Positions 24,423-34,239 of a DNA stretch of 64,000 nt are shown one piece after another. The stretch lies in contig JANUWF010001281.1 of the NCBI GenBank assembly GCA_026120185.1, forward strand, positions 2,708,501 to 2,772,500, read 5' to 3'. A program made the translations under genes and the position numbers. The DNA comes from Voacanga thouarsii (Eukaryota > Streptophyta > Magnoliopsida > Gentianales > Apocynaceae). Each line of letters starts with the position of its first letter. The stretch's first letter is position 1. The notes beneath the pieces were generated by a model, which was not told the DNA's origin, searched no databases, and worked only from the letters and a program-made list of their open reading frames with translations.

Positions 24423-27400
24423 TGTAACACCCCATGACTACGTACCCTAAAAGGGCGGGGATGTCGCCCCATCCCGTAGGACAAGGGGTCTTTAGAATGA
24501 GGTGTAAAATATAAAGGAAATCTCCAAAGGAATCAACTTAGATAAATAAAGAACTACCTTTATTACATCAGGCTCAACTTGGAGCAAAACGAAATAAAAC
24601 AAATATTGTTCAGAAGTATAAACGACAAAAGTCACCTAGAACAACATAGGGAAAAAAAACAAAAGCCTCTACTATCAAAGCCCCGCTAACTCAGCACAAT
24701 CTATCTCTTGAAAACATGGTGTAAAATAGTGTGAGAATAAATCTCAGAAAGTCCTGTGTGTGCACATGGTGTTTTGAATAGTACGTGTATGCAAAGTGCA
24801 AAACATTTGTAGAAATAATTTGGCAAGTCAGAAACAATCTCTTTCCGCAAGGAGTGGGTTTTTCTCATTGTCACACTTTGTACAAAATAAATCATCCACT
24901 CGAATAAACAGTCATGTCACCACACGTTGGGCTCCATGAGAACAAAATGGCCAAGGCACCACACTTTGTGCACCTTGTCCGGACCAGATTTCCATACGTT
25001 GGGTATTCTGATCAAGGTGAGTGTACAACCCACTGGGTGAGATACTCCTCCTTCTCTACACCCAACAAAACCATCCGGGTGTCCATGCTGGGAATATAAG
25101 TAATACCATACCAGGTACACATGCTAGCTCAGACTGGCCTGACCAACCAACACTGTCGTCTTTTCAAGCAGAGTTCATCTTCTGGAGGTGGCCTCCTGCT
25201 AGAAGACTTACACTAGCCCTCCAAGACTAGTATTGTTAGCCTACCATTATTGAGTACTCAACGAACATATCCGTCAATTCCTGATTCACAATATTTCCAA
25301 ACCTTGGCTTTGTACAACGTGGTTTTCTTTAAAAGAGTTTTCTAAAAATTTAGGAAAAGAATAGTTTTCTTGATAAAATCGTTAGTTTGACAAAACCGTT
25401 TAAAGAATAAATATCCACGTTTACAACCCAAGCAAACATAGTTCAACAATAGCTTTACAAAGCTTCACAGTATAGACTTGCCATCACAACATTTAACAAA
25501 AGAGTTTATATAAGGACTTACCATCACAACTTTTAACAAAAGAGTTTATGCAAGGACTTACTTGATATGTCTCAGATAAACGTGATAAATTCACAGCTTG
25601 CTTTTCTCAATTATCCTCCTGATCTAAACCATATAATATCATGATCAGGGTCCCAATTAATTCAAACATGCTCTAATCTCATTTATTTTCACAACAATTC
25701 ACAATCCCCTATTTAATTCCAAGTAAACTATCCAATCCCCAAATATCATATACCACGACCACATGTTCATCTCGCTAATAAACACCATTAAACTTTACTT
25801 TCGGCATCAAGGGTGGGTATTCCCTTACCTTGCAACAACCGGGTAATGAGGTCTCGATGCTCCTATGGTGATCGTCCCGAGTTCGCTTGAGAAGAAGAGA
25901 AAAGCTACCTCCTTTGCTCCTCTTGACCGAAAATTAAAGAAGAAGATGAAATCAGCCTCTATGGGGCGTGATTTAAGGGAAGAAGAAGGAGAAAAGAATC
26001 ATTAGAGAAAATGGCATCAAGAGGTTGAGAGGATTTTTGCTTACCTTAAAGTGTGTTCGATTTTTGCTTAGAATAGTTCTTGAGTTTTCGAAAATTTGCA
26101 GAAAGAAGTTGCTGAAATTTTTGTGTAGAATGGAGAGGGTAGATGGTTGCTATGATTTAGAGTTGGAGAAGATTGGTTTAGGGTTAGATGGTGATGTTTA
26201 GAAAGACTCCTAATGGCTTTAGATTTCTTGGACAACAAGGGCGAAAATTTCAGCTTGTGATGTCTCTTCTTGCTGCCGATTTTAGGTGAGTTTAAGGGGA
26301 GAGAATAATCTGTAATTTGCTCCCCTAGGCTGGCCGGAATAATGCTCAAGAGAAGGGTTAAGTGTGTTCAGAATTTTGGGCCAAACAAGGAAGAGGTTGT
26401 GTGGATTTTGGTGACTGAAAATCCTGTGCAAGCTGTGCGAAAATTCTGTGTAAGAGTAACAAGTTTTGGACTGTTTTGGCTGCTGTAATTCTGCCGAAAT
26501 TTCCAAAGGAAAATTGAGGGTTTTGGGTGCTGAAAATAGCTTGATCAGCTAGGGTTTTTTGGCGGGTTATGTGTGCAGAATTTCGGTTGGAATAGGTGTG
26601 CAAAGCTGGCCGAAATTCCCTGCACAAAGCTGCCGAAAATCCTGTGCTGGACGAATTTCAGTGATTTTGTGTGAATAAAATTCTAGTTTTGTGCAGCTAA
26701 GGTACCCTGAATTGATGAGGAGTATTTAGGTGTTTTGAGCTAGGGTTTGAAGAGTTGGATTGTAGCTAAAGATGCTGGAATTTCGGACAGCTTGTGATGA
26801 CACAAAGCTGCCAAAATTCTGCTAGGATAAGGAAGAAAATCCTAGTTGAATTTGGATTGAAATAAAAGTCTAATTTGCTAATAGATTTAGGATAAGATCT
26901 CCTAGCTTTGGAAGAGTTTAAGTTGAGCTAAAGGTCCTCCAAGAAGTGGCAGCACAATCTGGAATTTTTTTCCAGATTTTTAGCTAACATCATAGGATTA
27001 AAATCAACAAGGTTTCCTACTAGGAAAAAGACTCTTTAATTCCAACTATCCATGGTAACATCCATTAAGCTAAAATCAAGCTGGAATTTTATTTATTAGC
27101 TAAGGTTTTTCGAAAATCCTAAAGGATAAAAGATGGAAATTAAAAGTGAACTTTATTCACATCAAGGTCCTTAAATTTAGGGAATAAACATAGAGACTTA
27201 TTTCCTTAGAATAATGACACTAAAATTTCTCTAGGTTTGCTAGATCTTTTTCGGCCAAGACATGGAAACTCTAAGGAAAGGAATTTTCAAGAAGAGGAAC
27301 TAACTTCACAAAAAGTAGGATTCGAACTCGGGTCACCAAAGTAAATCACCAACCTCCCCGCTATTCCAAAACAACTCCAATACTAATTTTTCTACAGTCA

Positions 27401-27623
27401 GTTCTCACCATCCCCCCAATACTCATCCTTCCAAATCTTCGACCAAACCTCCCTTATCCAAATCTTTAACAACACATCAATTAATTGAAATGCAAGAGCA
27501 ACGGAAAAATTCTCATGCATCCATGCAAATAAAATAATTCTAAGCTACCACATAAAATGCAAGATGCTATGCAATGCATGACTTTTCCCCATAGTCAAAG
27601 GTGGTTTTGGGCGGGGTATTACA
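24423..27623 (-). repeat. 3' LTR of I (3.2 kb)
   Basis: Plus-strand edges are tgtaacacccc and gcggggtattaca, so on the minus strand it runs TGTAATACCCCGC to GGGGTGTTACA. It contains gccgaaatt/aaaatcc repeats at 26,340-26,830. The open frames on both strands (24,701-26,627) match no family. It is the only full LTR of the element. Confidence 0.88.
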
Positions 27624-27638
27624 TCCCCTCCCCCTCAA
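27624..27638 (-). other. Polypurine tract of I
   Basis: The minus strand reads ttgagggggagggga directly before the LTR start. Confidence 0.8.
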
Positions 27639-27657
27639 GAGAATTTCGTCCTGAAAT

Positions 27658-28890
27658 TCAGATTTCATACCCTTCAAGCATATTTGGATACTTCTGTCTT
27701 AACCATTCCTCCATTTCCCACGTCGCATCCTGTGCTCTATGATGATCCCAAAGTATCTTCACCATGGGTATCTGCTTGTTTCGAATGGTCTTAATACTCT
27801 GCTCCAGGATCTTGACGGGTCTCTCCACATAACTCAGATTGGGTTGCAACTCCAGCGGTTCCTCATTGAGTACATGACTTTGATTGGGGTTGTACCTCTT
27901 TAACTGAGAGACATAGAATACATCATGCATCCCGGTTAGACCATCAGGTAGATCCAATCGATAGGCAATTGGTCCAATTTTCTCCAATATCGGGAAGGGT
28001 CCCAAATACCTAGGACTCAACTTCCCTCCTCTCGGATGTCTCAGGATTCCTCTACTAGGAGTCAACTTCAAGAATGCGCGGTCACCTACTTGGAACTCCA
28101 ATTCCCTTCTCCTAGAGTCTGCATAACTCTTCCGCCTGCTTTGCGCTACCCTTAGCCTTTCTCGAATTAACTTTATCTTGTCTGTCATCTCCTGAATGCA
28201 TACTTCACCAGTCTTCTTAACATTCCCTTCTTCTGTCCATCCCCAGTATATCGGTACTTGGCATTTTCGCCCATACAGTGCTTCGTACGGCGCCATTCCG
28301 ATCGACGCCTGATAGCTGTTATTATATGCTAACTCCACATGCGGTAAAGACTCAATCCACTTATCTCCAAAGTCCAAGATACAAGCTCAGAGCATGTCTT
28401 CCAGTATCTGAATGACTCTTTCGGATTGTCCGTCTGTTTGCGGATGGGCAGAGGTGCTGAATTTCAGGGTCGTGCCCAAGGACTCTTGGAACTTACCCCA
28501 GAACCTTGAAGTGAATCTAGGGTCCCTATCCGACACGATGCTCGATGGTACACCATGCAACCTTACAATTTCTCGGGTATATGCCTGAGCCAACTTTTCC
28601 ATCGAGTACCTTACGTTGACCGGTATGAAGTGCGCTATCTTGGTCAATCGGTCTACTACCACCCAGATCGCATCTTTGTGTGACTTGGTCATCGGAAGGC
28701 CAGTCACAAAGTCCATGGTCACCTCTTCCCATTTCCACTCGGGAATCGGCAACAGTTGCAGTAAACCTGCAGACTTCTTATGCTCCATCATAACCTTCTG
28801 GCACGTCAGGCAGGTTGACACAAGCTGAACTACATCCCTCTTCATTCTAGCCCACCAATATTTCCTCTTCAAGTCTTGGTACATCTTTAC
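27658..28890 (-). pseudogene. pol: I integrase and chromodomain
   Basis: The minus strand encodes MYQDLKRKYWWARMKRDVV and CLTCQK (end of the zinc-binding HHCC domain), then the catalytic core with MDFVTGLP, SIVSDRDPRFTSRFWGKFQ and QTDGQSERVIQ, which give the D, D and E residues. A TGA at 28,387 after EDML breaks it, probably from CGA. It resumes with FGDKWIESLPHVELAYNNSY and a GPF/Y module (LSPRYLGPFPILEKIGPIAY). The C-terminus (VERPVKILEQ, IRNKQIPMVKILWDHHRAQD, ATWEMEEWLRQKYPN) is a chromodomain, which in this clade directs insertion to modified histones (family knowledge). Confidence 0.92.
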
Positions 28891-29193
28891 CTCCCCAGGG
28901 TGTATGGTATATTTGCTCTTGTGCGCTTTGTCCAGTATCCTCTTCCTTAAGTCTTGGATGTCCGGTACACAAATCTGGTCCCGAAAGTATAATACCCTAT
29001 TCTCATCGGTTCAGAAATCGCTTCCTTCTCTCGTGATCTCTTTTTCCCTGAAGGTTTAAAATTTTGCACTGCCCTGTTGACCGGATACAATTTCCTGGTC
29101 CAGATCGGGTTTCAGGGTCAAGTTGCTCACGCAGATCTTCCTCTCTTGCACTTGCGCCTCTTTCTCCAGGATATCCTAGACTGCCGATACCTC
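28891..29193 (-). pseudogene. I spacer between RNase H and integrase, disrupted
   Basis: This part of pol has stops and shifts. Fragments such as the region before the HHCC domain can be recognised by comparison with G at 63,020-63,300. No separate gene lies here; the plus-strand frame at 29,064-29,273 is antisense. Confidence 0.6.
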
Positions 29194-30863
29194 CTATATT
29201 CTTAGGTGTGCCATTTTCACCTTCCGACTTAGAGCGTCTGCTACCACATTCGCTTTACCCGGATGATAGTTGATAGGGCACTTATATTCTTCCAGGAACT
29301 CCATCCACCTACGCTGCCAGAGATTCAAGTCATTTTGCGTGAAGATGTACTTCAAACTCTTATGGTCTGTGAAAACCTCGTATTGTGCACCATACAAGTA
29401 ATGTCGCCATTTCTTCAAGGCGAACACTATAGCTGCCAGCTCTAGGTCATGCGTGGGATAATTTGCTTCATGCGGCTTTCGTTTCCTAGATGCATAAGCT
29501 ATGACTTTCCCTTCTTGCATTAGCACAGCTCCTAGTCCTTCCTTGGATGCGTTTGTATAGAGTGCATAGGGCTTATCAGCCTCAGGCAGACTCAGCACGG
29601 CTGCTGTAATCAACCTCCTCTTAAGTTCTTGGAAGCTCTTCTCGCACTTCTCACTCCAAGAAAAAATGACATCCTTCTTCAACAGTCGCGTCATTGGTGA
29701 AGCTAAAGTAGAGAAATTTTTAATGAAACGCGATAGTACCCGGCCAACCCAAGAAAACTTCGTATCTCAGTAATGTTCTCCGGTTGTTTCCAATTAGCTA
29801 CGGCTTCTACCTTAGCAGGGTCCACATTGATCCCCACTTTAGATATCACGTGTCCGAGGAAAGACACCGAGCTCAGCCAAAACTCGCACTTACTGAACTT
29901 GGCGTAAAGCTTGAATTCCCTTAGCTTCTCTAGGACCAATCTTAAGTGCTCCACGTGGTCCTCCAGATTTTTGGAGTAGATCAAAATGTCATCAATGAAT
30001 ATAACCACGAACTTGTCCAGGTATGGTTGGAAAATGCGATGCATCAAATCCATGAATACTGCCGGTGCGTTGGTTACACCGAACGACATTACTACAAATT
30101 CGTAGTGGCCATACCGCGTGTTGAATGCAGTCTTAGGAATGTCTTCTTCTTTGATCCTCACCTGATAGTATCCTTGCCGTAGGTCCAACTTCGAAAAGCA
30201 AGCAGCGCCTTGCAGTTGATCAAACAACTCATCGATCAAGGGTAGAGGGTATTTATTCTTGATCGTTACATTGTTCAGTCCCTGATAGTCGATATATAGC
30301 CTCAAGGCACCATCTTTCTTCTTGACAAACAACACCGGGGCTCCCCACGGTGACGTACTCGGCCGAATATAGCCTTGCCTTAGCAATTCTTCCAATTGCT
30401 CCTTCAACTCCTTCAACTCTGTCGGTGCCATCCGGTAGGGGGTTCTTGATACCGGTTCTGCTCCGGGAATCAGATCCACTGTGAACTCAACTTCCCGTTC
30501 AGGGGGTAGGGAAGTGAGCTCCGTAGGGAACACATCCGAAAAGTCTTTCACTACCTCCGTACTTTCCAAGGTACACTGGTCTTTCAGTTTGTTTAGGAGA
30601 TACGCTAGATGTCCCGTACATCCTTTCTTGAGTAACTTCCGGGCTTTAGCTCCAGCAATAAGAAATTTCAGTTCATCCGTTCTCTTGCCGTTGAATTCAA
30701 TTACATCCCGTCCGGGTCTCACAAGCCGCACCGTCTTGATCTTGCAGTCCACACGAGCTCCGTGTTTCGACAACCGATCCATGCCCAAGATCAAGTCATA
30801 ATCGTCCATGGGCAGGATTATAAGGTCGGCCTCCAGAATCTCCTTCCCACCCAAACTCCACAA
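29194..30863 (-). pseudogene. pol: I reverse transcriptase and RNase H
   Basis: The long frame starts after the protease with [20 protein letters not shown] and runs through [70 protein letters not shown] and the catalytic [11 protein letters not shown] (codons near 29,988-30,005). A single-base deletion near 29,720 breaks it after FLGLAGYYR. RNase H follows in another frame (29,194-29,694) with [30 protein letters not shown] and VVADALSRK. Its first motif reads YTNASKEG where YTDASKEG is usual, so a catalytic Asp is lost. Confidence 0.9.
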
Positions 30864-32236
30864 CTTCCCATTTTCTTGCCTGCTTCCACCACCTTTCCCA
30901 AGGGGGAACTAACTACTAGGGTATAAGGTAGCTCATTTCCTTCCCAGCCCAGACGTGAAGCACATACTTTACTTACATAAGAGTGTGTGGATCCTGGATC
31001 TATCAGAACATTAACAAGACAACCTTGGATAGAAAGGTTACCTTCGATCACGGCGGCGTCCGCTCCGACTTCCTCTCGGCTCAGGGCAAAAACTTTGGCC
31101 TTCACCTGGGGCTTCAGGCCTCCCACTCCGGCTGGTCCAGCAGCGGCGCCTCTATTTCCTCCCATTGGTTGGGCCGGCGTGGTCTGCTCAATCCTTAAGG
31201 GTTTGGGGCAGACGTTTCTCAAGTGTCCCGGGTCTCCGCAATTGAAGCACCTCCTCACACCCCCATTACCCCAGCAGTTTCTTTCGGTGTGGCCCCGCTT
31301 CCCACACAGCCGGCAATTCAGGCTGCCTTGCATCGGTCCTGCTACTGGCACTCGAGGCTGCTTACCCCGGTTTCCCCACGGCATAAAGGCCGCAGGTCGC
31401 TTATTGCCGGAAGGCCTCATAGGTGGACGACTTGGTTGGAAGGGTCGGTTCACCGGTCGATGCCGATCTTCGTTCTCCGTCCGAGAAGCTGCGTCCACAG
31501 CGGCAGTGTACGATGTAGGCGGCGATGGGGCCAATGCTTTCCTCAACTCTGGCCTAAGCCCTTTCACGAATTGTCGGGTGCGCTTCTACTCCGTATCTAC
31601 CAAGCACTTGCAGTACTTGGACAACTGCATGAATCGGGCTGCATATTGGGCCACGGTCATGCCTCCCTGCCTGAGGGTCTGGAATTCGTCCTCCCTCTTC
31701 TCAGCCACCCATCGAGGAATGTACTCGGCCCGGAAAGCCTCCGTAAAATCGTCCCACGTCCATTCCTGCTCCTCCTTATCCCAATCACCCCGTACCCGCT
31801 GCCACCATGCTCGAGACGGTCCCCTCAGCCGAAAAGCAGCGAACTTCACCATCCTCTCTTCCGAGTACTGCAAAGTAGCGAAGATGTCCTCCATCTGCTC
31901 AATCCATTGCTCGGCTTTCTCATCCTGTTCCACCTCCCCCTGGAATGTGGGAGGCTGGAACTTCAGGAAATGCTCCAGAGCCTCATCCTTTCCCCGCGGT
32001 GGTTTCCTGGCCACCTTGTCCACTCTTTCAGTCAAGTTCTGTAGGATCGAGGCCATCTTGTCGAAAGCCTGACCCATAGTCACATCCCGTGACCTCTCCA
32101 AAGCCAATTCCTGCTCGCGTGGCAGGGGCTCTTCCACATTGGGGGTGGAACGATGCATCTGCTCAAATTCCGGGGTGGAGGATGCACTCTCCTGCACCGT
32201 TCTGCTATGCACAACTGTTCGATGCCTTGGTGCCAT
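30818..32236 (-). pseudogene. gag: I gag with zinc knuckles and protease
   Basis: The start at 32,236 (MAPRHRTVV) is chosen because F's gag starts with the same MAP motif; an upstream ATG at 32,251 is possible. The capsid core includes FLKFQPPTFQGEVEQDEKAE, RLRGPSRAWWQRVRGDW and AEYIPRWVAEKREDEF. A TAG at about 31,586 (CAG or similar before) breaks it before KRTRQFVKGLRPELRKAL. Two knuckles follow, CRLCGKRGHTERNC and CFNCGDPGHLRNVC. The protease site reads IDPGSTHSYVS instead of the usual D-S-G. The frame is lost near 30,870, before RT. Confidence 0.92.
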
Positions 32237-32514
32237 CTTAATCACATTCACTTAGGGTTAGTTAGTTACCAAGGGGGAAAAGAATATGCTTAGATGCATG
32301 ATCAATTGATAACGTGCAGAGGTAAATCAAGTAATAAACGGAACTCATGCTTGTCATATAAACCATTCTTTGCAGAAAATAATGGGTCATCTCATACGAT
32401 ACCCTTTTTGTTTGAAATGATAAATAAGCCCTATGAGCCACATGCTCCCTTAAAAGAGATAAACAACAAAGGTATGCAAATCCCAAAGAAAGAAAAGTAA
32501 AAGCTGCTGGTCTT
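32237..32514 (-). other. Spacer between I gag and the upstream ORF
   Basis: About 280 bp without coding evidence. An open frame of about 100 codons crosses it on the minus strand but does not resemble gag and has no support. Confidence 0.5.
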
Positions 32515-33303
32515 CTATTTTCGACTCTCCCTAGTTTCAACAGAGGTATCGGAGTAGTTAGAGGCCGGTTCCACAAGCCACCCCACGAAGCTATCGGATC
32601 TCCTTATGTAGTCCCTTGCGAAACCAACACTCCCACTTGCCTGCCCTGACTCACCCTCTCGGCCTTTCTTGGCTCTCATGGCCGTCTCATAGAGCTCATC
32701 CAATGCTAACCTAACCACACCCTTAGGCGTAGGCCTATCACTCCCCAAGTCAGATGGATCAACCAACCCCTTTCTCCTTAGCATGGCATCTATACCCACT
32801 CCATATCGGAGTCCATACCCCTTAAGACTCTCTTCCAGCTTCCTGTTTCCCATATCTACCCCTCCTAGAGCTGACTGCCTAAGGTCTCTCTCTCCCAGGA
32901 CAATCTCATCTCTCGGCGTATATCCCTCACCACTGGACACTTTAGGGTTATGGCAAGTATGGGTCCTACCAACTTCCCCTATCCGCGGGGTCCGGGGAAC
33001 CCCCATTACCTCCTCATCCTCTCCTTCTACCCCAGCCATCTCTCCCTCATTCTCATCATCTCCCTCATTCCCTAGCTCATCTACCTCTCCCTCACTCAAC
33101 TCTGTCATCTCCGCATCTCCTTCATCTTTCCCTCGGCTCTCCTCGACCTCTATCTTCGTCTCAACCCCCGGGTCGTCTAGCACTAACGGCTCACGCTCTC
33201 TCTCTGAATCGTACGCAGGTGGATCAGCTACGGGTAGTGGGGCAGGTGGATTCCCGTAGCCAGCGGGCCAGTCTCTGACAGCCGATACAACTCTTTTAAC
33301 CAT
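32515..33303 (-). CDS. Extra ORF upstream of gag in I, 262 aa, unknown function
   Basis: This is an uninterrupted frame starting with ATG 95 bases inside the primer site and ending before gag. The N-terminal part is Pro-rich (YGNPPAPLPVADPPAYDSER). Residues about 45-90 are very acidic (AEMTELSEGEVDELGNEGDD). The C-terminal half has KGYGLRYGVGIDAMLRRKGL and VVRLALDELYETAMRAKKG, then a Ser/Gly-rich tail (SFVGWLVEPASNYSDTSVET). No known domain was recognised, and no membrane segment or signal peptide. It is intact while gag and pol carry stops. It may be a structural or accessory protein made from the leader; that is inference. An antisense frame (32,783-33,259) is its shadow. Confidence 0.7.
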   Translation of the reverse strand: MVKRVVSAVRDWPAGYGNPPAPLPVADPPAYDSEREREPLVLDDPGVETKIEVEESRGKDEGDAEMTELSEGEVDELGNEGDDENEGEMAGVEGEDEEVMGVPRTPRIGEVGRTHTCHNPKVSSGEGYTPRDEIVLGERDLRQSALGGVDMGNRKLEESLKGYGLRYGVGIDAMLRRKGLVDPSDLGSDRPTPKGVVRLALDELYETAMRAKKGREGESGQASGSVGFARDYIRRSDSFVGWLVEPASNYSDTSVETRESRK

Positions 33304-33386
33304 CCTATAAACAAAAGATAAAAATTAGCACCAGATCAGAATACTTAAGAAAATAGAACCCCATAAGTCAATTGCCTAAACCTCTA

Positions 33387-33398
33387 TCTGATACCACT
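33387..33398 (-). other. Primer binding site of I (initiator-Met type)
   Basis: The minus strand reads TGGTATCAGA with two bases between it and the LTR end at 33,399, the usual place for the tRNA-iMet primer. Confidence 0.8.
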
Positions 33399-33693
33399 TA
33401 TAACACCCCACAACTACGTACTTAAAAGGGCGGGGATGTCACCCCGTCCCGTAGGATAAGGGGTTTTTAGAACGAGGTGTAAAATATAAAGGCAATCTCC
33501 AAAGGAATCAACTTAGATAAATAAAGAAATACTTTTATTACATCCTAATGTAATAAAAGTATTTCTTTATTTATCTAAGTTGATTCCTTTGGAGATTGCC
33601 TTTATATTTTACACCTCGTTCTAAAAACCCCTTGTCCTACGGGACGGGGCGACATCCCCGCCCTTTTAGGGTACGTAGTCGTGGGGTGTTACA
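33399..33693. repeat. 295-bp palindrome formed from the LTR end of I
   Basis: The left arm (33,399-33,543) is the LTR end that should adjoin the primer site. It matches 24,423-24,565. The right arm (33,548-33,693) is its reverse complement, with about five differences. The spacer is ccta. The right arm ends in ggggtgttaca and is directly followed by gatta, the target duplication. The rest of the 3.2-kb 5' LTR is absent. Confidence 0.95.
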
Positions 33694-33698
33694 GATTA

Positions 33699-34199
33699 TT
33701 AATATCAAGTTAGAGGCAGTTTAAAGTAGACAGAAAAGTTATGCGGACCGACGTAAGAGAGATTTGGATTTTGTCAGAGGAGATTGTGTATTCTTGAAAT
33801 TAAATCCATAATGGCAATTGGGAATCGAAGGACCAGGGAAGAAGTTGGCACCTAGGTACATTGGACCATTCCCTATTGTCAAGAGGATTGAAAAAGTGGC
33901 TTATCAATTGGAGTTACCCATATAGCTTCAAGGTATTCACGATGTGTTTCTTGCCTCCTAACTTCGGAAGTATGTGGCTGATCCTACCCATATTGCTGAA
34001 TAAAGAAATCATTGAGATGGCTCCAATCTTGAAGTATGAGAAAAATCCTATTAAGATTATGGAATATCCTGAAAAGGAATTGCGGGATAAGAAAGTTTCA
34101 CTTGTAAAAGAGTTATGGAATCATCATCCAGTACAAGATGTAACTTGAGAAATAGAAGCGAAGATGTTGAAGATGTATCCTTAATTATTTCAGGTGTAA
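33699..34199 (+). pseudogene. pol: H integrase C-terminus and chromodomain
   Basis: It continues the frame cut at 24,422: SRQKSYADRRKRDLDF, LAPRYIGPFPIVKRIEKVAY and HDVFLAS. The chromodomain lies at about 34,020-34,180 with APILKYEKNPIKIMEYPEKE, VSLVKELWNHHPVQDVT and, after a stop, EIEAKMLKMYP. The tryptophan that should follow VT is replaced by a stop. This identifies H as a chromovirus. Confidence 0.82.
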
Positions 34200-34224
34200 G
34201 CCAATTTCAAGGACAAAATTTTTT

Positions 34225-34239
34225 GAAAAGAAAGGAGAA
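34225..34239 (+). other. Polypurine tract of H
   Basis: The run gaaaagaaaggagaa directly precedes the 3' LTR start tgtaataccct. Confidence 0.75.

Larger units (their letters stand above)
24423..33693 (-). mobile_element. Chromovirus I (Tekay/Del-like) with palindromic end, nested in H
   Basis: Perfect target duplication GATTA borders it at 24,418-24,422 and 33,694-33,698. From the right on the minus strand: palindromic LTR-end fragment, primer site, an extra ORF, gag, protease-RT-RNase H-integrase-chromodomain, polypurine tract and a full 3.2-kb LTR. The right side lacks a complete LTR: about 145 bp of LTR end is followed by its own inverted copy. Both outer ends are therefore tgtaacacccc in opposite orientation. 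Coding parts are less decayed than those of H, so I is younger. Confidence 0.92.

Noticed and set aside
26068..26627. Overlapping minus-strand frames of 74-93 codons
   Set aside because: They lie inside the 3.2-kb LTR of I and overlap in several frames, as expected by chance in a repeat with gccgaaatt motifs.
30987..32072. 361-codon plus-strand frame, and a 273-codon one overlapping it
   Set aside because: Both are antisense to I's gag, whose knuckles and capsid motifs are clear on the minus strand.
32783..33259. 158-codon Ser/Pro-rich plus-strand frame
   Set aside because: It is the antisense shadow of the acidic 262-aa ORF.
24423..33693. DNA transposon with terminal inverted repeats
   Set aside because: The ends are inverted, but the interior is gag-pol with a primer site, polypurine tract and chromodomain, and the duplication is 5 bp. 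It is a retrotransposon with an abnormal end.
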